A stretch of 64,000 bases of DNA from Nephrocerus scutellatus (GCA_947095585.1 OX352761.1:78151767-78215766), one strand, 5' to 3'; positions 42,373-53,461 are shown, counted from the stretch's first letter. Notes: generated by a model not told the origin, from the letters alone. Translations and numbers: made by a program.

Positions 42373-43170
42373 TCAAACTTGTACTAGTTGTAGCGCTGAA
42401 CACAAAGTGAATAAAAGCTAATTTTTTTCTCTGATCATATTTGTCAGATAAAAAAATTATCTGTGTTTTTTTAGTATCAGAAATGAAATTTATTTTTCAC
42501 CTGAATGCTCCATAGTAGTCGACCTGTCTTAGGTTTAAAGAAACAAACAACTACAGCTGTCAAGCAATGTTCTGTATATTTTTTCAGAGTAAAAATATCA
42601 TATCCGAGAATAATCGGAGCCGTAAAAAAGAACGAGAAAACAGATTTCTCGGTGAATGAAAAAAAACAAAGATACGAATTCTGACAGTTAAATTATCTCT
42701 CCAACTATTTTGACATCAAAAAAGAACCCAGCCATACATTTCAAACTTGTACTAGTTGTACTGCTGTACACAAAGTGAATGAAAGTACATTATTTTCTCT
42801 GACCAGATCAGTCAGATCAAAAAAATTATCTGTGTGTTTTTTTTTAGTATCTGAAAAAAGTTTTATTTTTCCCCTAAATTATTCGTAGTAGTCCAATTGT
42901 TAAAGAAACAAACAACTACGTTTGTTAAAAAAATGTTTGTCAAGAAATGTTTTCGTATGTTTCGTATAATGAAAAAAAAAAACAGATCTAAATTTTGACA
43001 TTTAAATTACTTATCCGATTACTCTGACATAAAAAAAAACACAGCCACAGTAAAAAAAAATCGAAGTAGACATTTGTTGCATTGCTTTCGCTAATCTAGC
43101 TTGGCTTACAAAAACAATCGCATAAGCGTAAAGCCGAAAATAAAACCAAAAATTTATATTTGTTGAGGGG
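42373..43170. repeat. Diverged ~370-bp direct duplication and partial repeat H
   Basis: ACTTGTACTAGTTGTA begins units at ~42376 and ~42748; both continue with CACAAAGTGAAT, TCAGAT(A/C)AAAAAAATTA and AAAGAAACAAACAACTAC. After ~42970 comes AT-rich sequence and a piece of repeat H. 43171-43620 has no recognised feature. Confidence 0.8.
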
Positions 43171-43619
43171 TGATAAATATAGTATATTCATCGGTCACAT
43201 ATTTTCTTACTACAACATAACAATACTGAATATAATATTATTGTAATGATTAATATAATGGTATGGTCTATAATAAAATAATTTTCCCCATTTATCCCCA
43301 AATATCTTTGAATCGTTAACTTTTTCATTTTCTATACAAATGCCAAATATTGCGCAAATTAGTTATTATTAGTGGAAACAGCGGGTAATTTCAAGGCGCA
43401 ATATAAGCCGTATTTTAATTGCCGAGGAACAACAACAATTGCACTGTCGAATTCCTTCTTTGAAATTTGACATTCGAACTCCGATCTCGCTCGGCAAATA
43501 AAATGCAGCTATAAATGATTTCAAATCATGTATTGTTAGGTTATGCATGATGCTGTAGGTATACCGTATACGTATAATATTTAACTTAAGATATGTATGT
43601 TACGTTAGGGGGACAACGT

Positions 43620-44560
43620 TAAATCTCTGTTAGCTAACCAATTTGCTATACAGCGAACCCCCAAATTGAAGAATTTCATGAAAATAGCAAATGTTCAAAC
43701 CGATGCACAAATGCCTCTTACCCTCTGCAATATAATCTAACAAATTCTATTCGATAGCTTATTCATTTAGGAAGACACAGGTGTGGGTCAATTTAGTGAG
43801 ACATCTCTCTGAACTGGCCAATCCGCTTGACAGCGAACCTCCAAATTGAAGAAGTTCATGAAAATAACAAAAGTTCAAACCGATGCACAAATGCCTCTTC
43901 CCCTCTGCATTAAAATCTAAAAAATTCTAATCGATAGATTATTCCTTTAGGAAGACACAGGTGTGGGTCAATTTAGTAAGACATCTCTCTGAACTGGCCA
44001 ATCCACTTAACAGCGAACCTCCAAATTGAAGAATTTCATGAAAATAACAAATGTTCAAACCGATGCACAACTGCCTCTTCCCCTCTGCATTGTAATCTAA
44101 CAAAATCTATTCGATAAATAATTCTTTTAGGAAGACACAGGTGTGGGTCAATTTAGTGAGACATCTCTATGAACTGGCCAATCCGCTTGACAGCGAACCT
44201 CCAAATTGAAGAATTTCATGAAAATAACAAATGTTCAAACCGATGCACAACTGTCTCTTTCTATTCGAAAAAATTCTATTCGATAGATATTCCTTTAGGA
44301 AGACACAGGTGTGGGTCTATTTAGTAAGACATCTCTCTGAACTGGCCAATCTCTTTTACAGTGAACCTCCGATATAAAAAAAATTTCATTAAAATTGCAA
44401 ATGTTCATATTCATAACAAAAGCTTATTTCTGCCTGTACGGTGATACAAAATATTTTTTTTCATAGAACATTCCCTAAGAAAGACTTGGCTATTAGTAGC
44501 ATCTATGGAAGAAAGCTGTGAGCTGGTTAAATTTTATTACAGTGAACATATATTTAACAA
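43620..44560. repeat. Satellite array of ~180-bp monomers
   Basis: The block GAAGACACAGGTGTGGGTC starts at 43771, 43951, 44131 and 44299. Each is followed by ACATCTCTCTGAACTGGCCA, CAGCGAACCTCC and GTTCAAACCGATGCACAA. A partial unit precedes (from ~43620) and a degenerate one follows (to ~44560). About five monomers; the inner ones are the most alike. Confidence 0.92.
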
Positions 44561-44793
44561 ATACAAAATATTTGCATTCTGTTAAATAGCATTACCCATA
44601 CATACAAATATTTTGTTATTTGTTAAAAACTTCACATCCGTAACTTTCAGTTCATTTACGTTATCGGTCACAAAAAAGTTTAACAGTTGCTTGCATTTCG
44701 CATTATGGCAAACGCACACGTAGGGTTTCGTCATAGACGGGTATAAGATTCGAATAACGAAGGGCGATAGAATATATTTAGTTATTGGGAAGA

Positions 44794-45324
44794 TGTCAAG
44801 TGTCAAGTCAAAACTTAACTTTTTTTAAATAATTTTCACCGTAATAAATAGAAGAAACGTAGGAAAGCGTAGCGGGCAAGCAAGTGACTGGCACTGATAC
44901 ACGCCCGGCGATTTGCAATTTGTCTGCTTTAACAAATACGCCCAGCTTACGCCTCGCCTCGTCCATCATAAGTGGTTGTCTATCGAAATATACGAGCGAG
45001 ATATTTGCTAGCATAAGACAAATTGAAGAAGCGTTATAATAAAAGGAAGTATTTAGTCAGAGAACTTATAGCGATTCACACCACAAGAGAACTCATTCCT
45101 AATACTTAATACATACACGATTGACAAAGTAGTTCGGCGATACGATACGATACGGGTGGTCGAAATTCAACTATCGTAGCGAACCCACGTACCATCTACC
45201 ATCGCAATCCTAAGATTTAAAATTAATATTGTTGTGTTATATTTAGTTATAGTAGAATTTATTCTAAATAAAGTAAAGTAATAAAAGGGAACAACGACAT
45301 TCTATTTATTTAAAATAACGTACA
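44794..45324 (+). repeat. Candidate 5' LTR of Ty3/gypsy G5
   Basis: It ends CGTACA just before a primer-binding site and contains AATAAA-type signals (~45265-45285). A start at TGTCAAG (44794 or 44801) would give ~525 bp. No 3' partner in the window. Short frames on the minus strand here are not convincing. Confidence 0.45.
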
Positions 45325-45326
45325 TT

Positions 45327-45343
45327 TGGTGACCCCGACGTGG
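45327..45343 (+). other. G5 primer-binding site (tRNA-Trp type)
   Basis: TGGTGACCCCGACGTGG, two bases after the presumed LTR end. It fits complementarity to the 3' end of tRNA-Trp, as used by several animal Ty3/gypsy lineages. Confidence 0.75.
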
Positions 45344-46163
45344 GCTATGAACGAATATTGAGCAATACGACATATATTTTTTGTTCGTGTCTCGTTAGTT
45401 TTTGCCAGTTAGACGCTGGCGTAATAAGCAGGCAAAACGAATTTGCAGTACCAAGAATTTGCAAAACTTCAAAAAGTGCGTGTTAGAATGAAACATAAGC
45501 AAAGGAATTAACGAAATTTTTCCATCACGTTCAAGAAAAACAAATGTACGAACTGTTCTCGCTGTGCCGACACGCCGTTTTTCAAAAGTTTTACGTTGTC
45601 GTTTTCGTTCGTTTGCCTTTGCAGCATACTCGCAAAAATGCATACTTGCCTTTGAGTTGAAGCGAGCAAAAATACCCATGCATTAATTATAGTTGTGCTG
45701 CCGCTGCATTCGGGTTGTGTTTTGTTCACGTATGCATTGCTTACTTTACAGTACATATTTTCGTCTTCCTAATGGCAACACGGCAGCTAGTTCGACATTC
45801 AGCGCATTCGTATACCTAAAAGTATTATAATACAAAAAGCTTTAATATCGAAAATTCGGTAAAAAAACATACTTTTCGCTTTTTGGTTCTTTCTTGGTTG
45901 TTGTTGTTCTTATTGAAAGTATTTTTTTCTCTTCACAAAAAACAAGTGCACGCATAAAAGAACATTTCGATTTTAAAATATTTGAATATTGAAACCAAAC
46001 CGAAAATATCCCAGGTTCACGGGAAGCCACACCCAATGCACTGCAAAGCGGTACACGCGGTACGGTAAATCAGTCGCATAACGGTTTATCAAATTAAATT
46101 TGTAAAATAGGCACTAAGCCACCTGTTTTTAGCAAACGCGACCCTGATCTGTATTTCATCCAA
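45344..46163 (+). other. Leader between G5 primer-binding site and gag
   Basis: 820 bp without a convincing reading frame. Short minus-strand frames (45395-45756, 45842-46036) have no recognisable product. Confidence 0.5.
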
Positions 46164-46945
46164 ATGGACTCAAATTCCCAAAACGCTAACATAACTCGCG
46201 ACCAAACTAAAAACGACTACGTCGTCGGATCGCTCGTTAGTAATACCCTTGCAAACGTCACGGACGTTGTGCGTGCACCACCAGACGAACATAAGTATCT
46301 AGCTATAAAAACGCGATTAATCAATGATATCACCGACTCGGAAAATAAAAAATTACGTCGACTAGTACAGGAATGCGAACAAACCTTCCCAATTACTTCG
46401 GCACAAGTGGGAATTATCAGGTAGGTACTTCCCTGAACGATGGCGTAATTATAGCTTTTTGGTTGCAATGTTTGCCGGGCAGTGCGCGAGCAGTGGTCTC
46501 AATTGCGGAAGGTGATCTAAACACGTGCGCTAAACAAGCGGACAAAATGATAGAAATTGGAAATTTCGGTTCCATTTCTCTGCTACAACAGCAGAAGCCC
46601 CATCCAAAGCCTTACAATTTACACTTGTTGAAGCAAACGATGGACGCTTTGCGAAAGGAGGTCAACGAGATAAAAACAACAACCCATTACCAACGTGGAA
46701 GATCCCAAACACCATCACACGACAACAAACAACGAAATCGCGCTCGTTCACAAGTCAGGTTAGCAAATTCCCATTTTGTTTTTCGGTGCAGCCGCCAAAA
46801 AGGGTGCCCAACCATGCACATTCAAATCTGAAAAAAACCCGCTTCGCCACTGGCGGTTGGTGAAGCATTCAACAAAAATAAATCATACCGTCTTTTCATT
46901 ATTGATCGCAAAACCAGGTTAAATTTCGGGAGCAGATTTTTCGAT
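46164..46945 (+). pseudogene. gag: Ty3/gypsy G5 gag and start of protease
   Basis: ATG 46164 opens a frame with VVRAPPDEHKYLAIKTRLIN and DSENKKLRRLVQECE, the capsid block of a Ty3/gypsy lineage. A frameshift and deletion at ~46385-46440 lead to another frame with IIAFWLQCLPGSARAVVSIA, LNTCAKQADKMIEI and an Arg/Ser-rich linker. At ~46895-46925 RLFIIDRKTRLNF is the typical run-up to the protease active site, but D-T-G-A is not reached: the element breaks off at ~46940. Only the 5' end of G5 is present. Confidence 0.8.
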
Positions 46946-46959
46946 ATTACCGATTTAAT

Positions 46960-47195
46960 ATTTTCAAGGGGAAACTTCCAATGTTATAGACAGAAATATT
47001 CAGAAACGACTAGAAAATTGTAGCCTTATTCCCTTATTTGCAACTAACGATACTCATATGTAATGAGTCATCTTCTAAAAGTAAACTAGATGTTCATAAT
47101 CTTATTCAGCCTAAAAGTATGCTATACAAAAATGCATAATTCTAATTCAGTGCCTTTTTTTAGTCTGCAGTATGTACATTGCGATTTATCTTAGG
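46960..47195 (-). repeat. Copia-type 3' end fragment, inverted
   Basis: Reverse complement similar to ~59520-59830 (shared blocks AAGATAAATCGCAATGTACA, AGCATACTTTTAGGCTGAAT, AGAAGATGACTCATTAC, AATAAGG(G)AATAAG). It includes the end of pol and part of the LTR of the same copia family as at 57-60 kb. Confidence 0.85.
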
Positions 47196-47224
47196 ATTTG
47201 AAATCTATTATCTGCGTTTACTTA

Positions 47225-47410
47225 CTTACTTATGTCCTATATGCCCTTGTGGGTCTTAGGGCCTCTACTACGCCTACGACCCATCGCGTGCGGTTCCTGG
47301 CAATGAGCTTCAGCTCTCTCCAACTCTTCCCCAATTGCCGTGACTCCTCCTCAACTGTTCTGCGCCATGTATTTCTCGGACGACCCGTTCTTCTACCATC
47401 CTGCGCTTGA
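47225..47410 (-). pseudogene. C-terminal scrap of an RTE-type non-LTR reverse transcriptase
   Basis: The minus frame reads GRPRNTWRRTVEEESRQLGK, SWRELKLIARNRTRW and VVEALRPTR, the well-known C-terminal segment of RTE-like endonuclease-reverse transcriptases in insects. Only ~60 codons are present, ending in a stop; it abuts the plus-strand non-LTR element at ~47410. Confidence 0.75.
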
Positions 47411-49656
47411 GCCTGATTGATGGGTATTTCAACGCCCACCATGATTGGTGGCACACGCATCTAGATCGTCGCGGCACGCATATTGCCGAGCAAATCGACG
47501 AGTCAAACTTTGGTACCATCAATGTAAATGCACCCACCAGGATCAGTGCCACCAGTTCCAAGTCCGCAGACATCAGCATAGTGAGCGACTCTTTATTAGC
47601 CTGTACATCCTGGAGAACAGACAAAGCGTTAAACTCCGACCATATCCCGATCATCATCACCGTGGATAAGGCCGATGACTTTGTGTTTAAGATAAACGCG
47701 CATTTGTCAATTACGCAAAGGCCAAGTTTCACCAGGTTTTTTCGACAGACAATTGAAACAGTTACCACGTCCCACCGACGCAATTTCAGGTGAAAGGATC
47801 TTCCGCCAATCGTCATCAAAGCAGCTGCCCGTTTCATTCCAGCCGGCAGAATCCCTATACTTAGGCCTAATTTCCCAGCAGAAGCAGTCCAGCTCGCTAA
47901 CGAAAGTGACCATATTCGAAACATCAACCCCGCGAACACCAGAACTGACCAGCTAAATCACGACATTGATCGCCTAGTAAACCAACACAGGCGAGCTAAA
48001 TGGCTGGAGTATCTTCAATCTTGTGACGGGCGCTCAAAGAAACTTTGGTCCACCATCAAGATGCGCTCCAACACCACCACACGTAGAGACCTAACAGCCA
48101 TCACCTTCAACAGCACATAACAAGACTGCCCCAGGAAGTGTTCTTCAATGTTCTGTCGCCTGTTTGTAGAACAGCCAACGCACTGTAACAAGAGCAAGCG
48201 TGCTAATTTCAGGAAATTGCACAACCTTGACAACGACAACACCTAACATATTCTACTTCTCTCCGAAGTCGAATTAGTCATACGCAGTGCAAACCCCAAA
48301 CTACAGTTAGCTGAACACCAACTCCAACACCACGAAACGATGGCTTGCCAATTACCTTAATGGCAGGATATCTTACGTCGAATTGCGGAACAACAGGAAA
48401 GTTAAGCAAGGTGTACCCCAAGGAGGGGTCCTCTCACCGACTCTATTCAACCACTACAAGGCGAAACTCCCCGCACCACCTTCCAGAGTCAAATTGATAT
48501 TGTACGCCGACGACTGCACCATTCTTTCCTCAGGCAAGCACACCCCAACCATTTACGGAAGCATCAACGCCTACATCGATATACTAGAAGACTTTTTTAC
48601 TAATCGAAATCTAGTCCTGTCTCCAGAAGAACCGTTCGCTACACTTTTCACTACCTGGACTAAAGATGTCAACCTACAGCTCGACATCTCGATACACGGC
48701 AGGACAATCGCTACAATCAAACATCCAAAGATCTTGGGAGTCACATTCAACAATCTGCTGACATTTTCGACTCATTCGGGAAACATTAATAAAACGAGTC
48801 ATATCCAGAAATAAAGTCTTCAAATCCCTAGCGGGCAGTATATGGGGTAAGGACAAAAAAAAACCATTCGTACCACATATCAAGCGATTGGCAGATCGGT
48901 CCTTAACTATGCAGCACCCGTCTGGACACGTCGCCTCTGCCACATACAACGGCAGAAGCTTCAATCCTGTCAGAAAGCTGCTCATCGCATCATAACTGGT
49001 TGCCACCGCATGTCACATGAGGACCATCTCCATCAAGAAACACAAAGGCTAAAAGTGAACGAGCGCAACGAGCTTGTCGCCAAACAATTCCTACTGGCAT
49101 GCTGCAAACCCGATCACCCGAACCGTAACCTGCTCACCCTCAACACACCACCCAGGCATATCCGATCTGATATTCGTATGTTCCGCGAAGAGACGAACCA
49201 ATTCATCGCACATACACCTCTAGATCCAGCAGACTATAAAGCAGCCCTAAATGCAATTCATCAAGCGTTAGTCAGAACCGCACTAGATGATCACCAAAAT
49301 AACATCGTTCTGGGAGGTCCCCCCTATACGACAAAGCGACGAAAACATCCCAAGACAAACCAGATCAACCCTGGCCCAACTGAGATCAGGATGGAGCTCT
49401 TTTCTGAAAAGCTGCATACACCGCTTACGTGACAGCAGCATCGACCAATGCCCGGACTGTGGTGCATTACCACATAACACAGCTCATGTATTCAGCTGCC
49501 CGTCCCATCCGATGTTATTCACACCGCTATCCCTATGGACACAGCCTGTCGAAGCAGCCGCATTTCTGGACCTGGACTGTTCCGACAGTTACACAAACAT
49601 TACAACCCAAAGTTTAGACTAACACGAATGAATAGTTGCTACAACAACAACAACAG
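47411..49656 (+). pseudogene. (CAA)n-tailed non-LTR retrotransposon, endonuclease-RT fragments
   Basis: 5'-truncated within the endonuclease (GYFNAHHDWWHTH, STSSK-like A-D-I block, KALNSDHIPIIITVD). A large part of the RT N-terminus is deleted or scrambled at ~47800-48370. RT resumes with RKVKQGVPQGGVLSPTLFN and the catalytic ILYADDCTILSS, then HPKILGVTFNNLLTF, and a C-terminal domain (EDHLHQETQRLKVNERNELV, QCPDCGALPHNTAHVFSCP with a C-x2-C...H...C finger). Several frameshifts split it. The tail is CTACAACAACAACAAC at 49640-49655. The RT wording differs from family N and from the 3.6-kb element, so this is a third Jockey/I-like lineage. Confidence 0.88.
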
Positions 49657-49760
49657 AACTAGTATGTTCATATAAGCGAAGAAAGATGAACAAACCTAAT
49701 TTTGTTAATAATATTACTACTTTTATACCAAGTTGGTTGTAAATAATCAATATATGATGT

Positions 49761-51095
49761 TTATTTATCAGTCATTAAAGGACATTTGTGCTCTTTAAAA
49801 TTGTTTGGGCTTATAAGACCATGCTGTTCTCTTGCTCGAATTTTTAAAAATAGAAGAAATTCATCTATTGTTTTTTGGGAGACTTTTCCCCCAATTCCAA
49901 AATATGCCGGCAGGGTACACTGGAATGTTAGTGGTTTTTCCAAATTTTCGTCAGACTTATCGTCTTCCTGAAAATCATAAACTAAAAACTTAATCTTTAA
50001 AGAACCTTTCACTAATACACTTACACAACATTGAAATACATTTTTTACTGGTTTAGTTTTTACCGCTGACTGTGATTTGGGAATGACGGAGGAATCATCT
50101 GAGTTATATCCCTTACCACTGACTGTTCGAGATACTGATATATCTGAAGTGCCAGCTGTTTCCTCTTCGAGATCTGTAAAAGGGCTGGGACTAGCAAGTC
50201 CCAGAATGTTATCATCTTTGTGCAGTTTTTGTCCTAATATAGCGTTGTCTTCCTTAAAACAACAGCTTTCAAAAATATTAACCATCGATCCCTTTGTTAT
50301 AAGATTTGATTCAACTGATTTCCTTTCTTCAAAGATTTCAGTATGATTTCCTTCGACTGGCGGCTTAGTACTGCCTTGATTTATTGTCTGAGCCGCACAT
50401 CTCGTTTGTGGGGATTCAGATATTAAAAATTTGTCCTCTTCTATTATTAGTCCAAGACTTTTGGAAGTATCTGGTTTCGTTGAGATTTCATTGGTTTCCA
50501 TTCTCTCCTCATGTGTCTCCTCTTTGTTTTTAGGAAGTGTTAAACAACACGACGTATTTTTTTTTAAATTTAACTCTCTCTCCTTAACTGTTTGGTTCAG
50601 AAAACATACCACATTTGGTTTGACGTCACTGATTGGACCTGACACCAAAACACGAGATTTACATTCATTCAAAAACTCTAAAGATCGCAACGAAGTGGAG
50701 GATATTGCAAATGATGAATGCATTAAGTGATTGCTTGGAGCCTGTGTTAAAGTTGGTTGTTGCTTTACAAAAGTTGAACTTTTTGTGGAAATACTATGAT
50801 TGTCACATATAACGAAGTTTGATAGTTTCACTTGTGTTTCAATAAAGTTGTAACTTGCATCGTTGCAATTATTATTAGTAAATTGATTTAACCACGTCCA
50901 CGGAGGGCCAACATTACGCACCAACTTTAAACTTTCCTGATGAAAAATATTTTGGTTAATATTTGCGATTGCGATTGCTTGACGATTATTGTTTTCTGCG
51001 ACATGTTCTAGTTTTTGAGCGCGTTGCAATTGCCACTCGAAAATATAGTGTGACCAATTGTACTCTTCTTTTGTTTCATCGGATGAAGAACAATT
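49761..51095 (-). CDS. Last exon of the unrecognised gene (444 codons)
   Basis: It is open from the AG acceptor at 51096-51097 to TAA 49761-49763. It starts NCSSSDETKEEYNW, then SHYIFEWQLQRAQKLEHVA, a hydrophilic Ser/Thr/Glu-rich middle (~residues 100-360), and a better-folded-looking end: NVFQCCVSVLVKGSLKIKFL, LTFQCTLPAYFGIGGKV, IDEFLLFLKIRAREQHGLI. No membrane segment or signal peptide. Base composition is less AT-rich than the flanks, and no repeat match is seen elsewhere in the window. Confidence 0.7.
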   Translation of the reverse strand, partial: NCSSSDETKEEYNWSHYIFEWQLQRAQKLEHVAENNNRQAIAIANINQNIFHQESLKLVRNVGPPWTWLNQFTNNNCNDASYNFIETQVKLSNFVICDNHSISTKSSTFVKQQPTLTQAPSNHLMHSSFAISSTSLRSLEFLNECKSRVLVSGPISDVKPNVVCFLNQTVKERELNLKKNTSCCLTLPKNKEETHEERMETNEISTKPDTSKSLGLIIEEDKFLISESPQTRCAAQTINQGSTKPPVEGNHTEIFEERKSVESNLITKGSMVNIFESCCFKEDNAILGQKLHKDDNILGLASPSPFTDLEEETAGTSDISVSRTVSGKGYNSDDSSVIPKSQSAVKTKPVKNVFQCCVSVLVKGSLKIKFLVYDFQEDDKSDENLEKPLTFQCTLPAYFGIGGKVSQKTIDEFLLFLKIRAREQHGLISPNNFKEHKCPLMTDK

Positions 51096-52946
51096 CTGCA
51101 TAAATATACAAATACAAAAAGTCTTAATCTTTATAAAGTACAAAATCGTTATATATTTACAAATACATTGTTAATTAACACCACCAATGTGTCAAAATCT
51201 TCACATTTATCCAGCACATTTATATTGAAATTGCTTTCCGAACTCACTGATATTGGGGGCGAAAATGCATTTTTATAACTCCTAACAATTTTTGATATTC
51301 CGGGGCCATTCTGAAAATTCAAACACAAATTTTTATACGTAGTTACCATAATATGCAATAAAGGTCGATACCTCACATGGAACATCCCTGTAAATTTCTT
51401 GTTTGTTTTTTGCGACAATTGTATTTCTTAGTAGGCTGGCCGATAATATTCGTGGTAGGTTGTCCATCGGAATTTCCTCTTCAAGGTCTCCCCAAGGTCT
51501 TTTTGCAGAACAATATAATACCGAAAAGGTTAATGCAAAAAACAAATTAGGGCGGTTAGTGTCATTAACTGCAGAAAATTAAGCTATAATTTGCGCACGC
51601 GTAAAGGGGTTTGCACCATTATGCTTGGCACAGCGTTGGTGTTAAGGTAAAGCTTGGCAAGGCATTCAAAGAGTACATACGTGTTGTAAGGCTGAAGAAG
51701 GAATATCTAAACTTAAATGGTCTGAAAGTAAAATGATGAGCAATAAGATCGCCACGAGTATTACAGTTAAATTCATGCATACTTTGTAGCAGATGCAAGG
51801 TAATCTTAGGTGCACCTTATCACAAATGACAATTGCACTCAAGCTAGGGGCGAATAAACGCCTTGTAGATAGTAGCCTGATCAAAGGGACGTAAATATTT
51901 TTTGCACTGGGTTGGAAAACCTAAACAGTTTGAAGCATTTTTGGCGACGGTGAATATGGTCAGTCAACATTCTCAATTACATTCTCCCCATTTTATTATG
52001 CTGTCCAGGCCAGAACTTAACGTGCGTAACTTACGTTGTTTGAATTCCACATGAAAATGGAAGGAACGTTCCTCAAATTTATATGAGAAGCGTAAAATCA
52101 TATTAAGGCTCGCCCTTTTTTTTTTGATATATGCTGGACAAATGCTGTTTCCATCTTCTCGGGAAGAGTGGGATAGATAAAAAGCTTACGCAATGGTAAA
52201 GCCAGCTTGGAGGAACACTTCTTCAGAACTAATGGGGGGATACAATTTGGGCCAGTGGATTTGTGAGTGTTGAGATTGCTTAAAACTCTAAGAACTTTGG
52301 AGGTACAGGCGGAAGCAACGATACAATCTAGAATTGTGGAGAGCTAGCTGCAAAATGCGCACATCACATTAAACATGTTAGAATACAGTTTTAAACTTAC
52401 CGGACCCTACGACCGTTAACATAACACTGCTCCTGTAAGGAGCATTCCATTTGGGCCACAAAGGTGTAACATATTTTAAAAATCCAATAGGGGATTCTTG
52501 CAGAACCAAATTCAACGTCGTCCGTCAATAGCTCGCACACCATATTCATAGTATCTTGAGGATTCTGTGCATAAATATAAGGTATCAGTAAACAAGTTGA
52601 CTAAGTATAATAACCAGTGTAGCATTTATTTAACAATCGAATGGATTTAAGAAAATAGATATACAGAATTTGATAAAACTATTGAAATGTTTGTTCTAAT
52701 CAGAGAAAGGAAAATGCTCATTTTTGACTTTTTTACTCACACATCGTGCGTAAGGAAACTGAAAGTTAAACTAAAATAATAAAAGTGCTGATTAAGGAAG
52801 TAAATGGGAAATATTGATATCACTGTTCTCGCTCGTGAATAAGTTTTCACAATAGAAATGTCAAATTCATTCGCTTTAATTTGGCGGGTGCGCCCAAGAA
52901 AAGTACGTTGGATGAACATATAAAACTTATTTACCTCGTCTCTCAT
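49761..52946 (-). CDS. Unrecognised multi-exon host gene (five putative exons)
   Basis: Putative exons: 52935-52946 (M-R-D-E, then a GTAAAT donor), 52401-52564, 51372-51568, 51167-51310 and 49761-51095, each bounded by AG acceptors and GT donors (for example GTAAGT at 52400-52395 and TATTTATGCAG before 51095). Exon 1 to 2, 3 to 4 and 4 to 5 join in phase 0. Exon 2 to 3 is off by one base with the best donor, so an exon, an alternative donor or an indel is unresolved. The product would be ~615 residues, with no transposon motifs and no domain I can name. AATAAA overlaps the stop (49760-49765). It is flanked by relics, and intron 2 contains a family N relic. It could be a fast-evolving gene; exon 1 is the least certain. 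Confidence 0.62.
51167..51310 (-). CDS. Putative exon 4 of the unrecognised gene
   Basis: 48 codons, phase 0 at both ends, acceptor GAATTTTCAG and donor GTATTTG. It reads NGPGISKIVRSYKNAFSPP through CEDFDTLVVLINN. Confidence 0.6.
51372..51568 (-). CDS. Putative exon 3 of the unrecognised gene
   Basis: The acceptor is TTTTCTGCAG and the donor GTATCG. It reads TNRPNLFFALTFSVLYCSAK, RPWGDLEEEIPMDNLPRILS, to EIYRDVPCE. It enters in a phase needing one base from the previous exon. Confidence 0.6.
51584..52362 (-). mobile_element. Non-LTR family N, copy 3 (degenerate, in an intron)
   Basis: It shares the 3' UTR and RT regions of copies 1 and 2 (TTTGCGCACGC, CTTGGCACAGCGT, GCGAATAAACGCCTTGTA and AATGGTAAAGCCAGCTTGGA as landmarks) but has large internal deletions and many stops. 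It ends ~33 bp from the donor of putative exon 2 and ~16 bp from the acceptor of exon 3, so it fills almost the whole intron. Confidence 0.88.
52401..52564 (-). CDS. Putative exon 2 of the unrecognised gene
   Basis: The acceptor is TTATGCACAG and the donor GTAAGT. Only one frame is open: NPQDTMNMVCELLTDDVEF, GSARIPYWIFKICYTFVAQM, ECSLQEQCYVNGRRV. 164 nt leaves two bases over. Confidence 0.6.
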
Positions 52947-52984
52947 CACTTTCTAAGGTGCTAAATTGCTGAGGATGCATAGAG

Positions 52985-53240
52985 CCCGTTGTAGATGTTC
53001 AAAGGGCTTGATAGGGATTCGGAAATTTTTACTTGAGTTATAACATTAGTAATGGACCTATGGTCAACCTACATATTCGTGTCAGTTTATTTGGGATGCC
53101 AAATACTCTCATGACTTTATAAAGTTCTACTCTGGCTATGCTATCATAGACGGCTTTAAAGTTGTCTAGAAGATTGTGTAGAAAATTTTGAATCTCTAAA
53201 AATTTTTCTAGCACCTACCAATGGGTGAAAATCTATCTGT
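52985..53240 (-). pseudogene. RTE-type reverse transcriptase relic
   Basis: The minus strand reads LLDNFKAVYDSIARVELYKV then MRVFGIPNKLTRICRLTI, the motif A region of RTE-like reverse transcriptases (D-F-K-A-x-Y-D-S). It then passes through frameshifts (NVITQVKISESLS in another frame). About 85 codons remain. It lies directly upstream of putative exon 1 of the host gene. It may be from the same family as the scrap at 47.2 kb, but the two do not overlap. Confidence 0.8.
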
Positions 53241-53461
53241 TGCTAAGCGCGGTTACGACTTGATTGATTTTGACTGCTGTCTCAATTTCTATACTGGACT
53301 TTAGGGAATCTTTAGGTGAGTATGTGCGCGTTTATTTTCTGCACTGAAAGCGATAGGCTTGATTCTACAATGAAATTTTTTCGATATAATTCACGTTCTC
53401 GCAACATTTTTGTTAGCGTACATTCATCTCAAAACAGTCGTTCCTATCTCTAGAACTACTG
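53241..53461. other. Unassigned stretch
   Basis: No feature recognised between the RTE relic and the TIR element. Confidence 0.3.

Noticed and set aside
47310..47939. 209-codon minus-strand frame
   Set aside because: Antisense shadow of the non-LTR endonuclease at 47407-47793, joined to the RTE scrap by chance.
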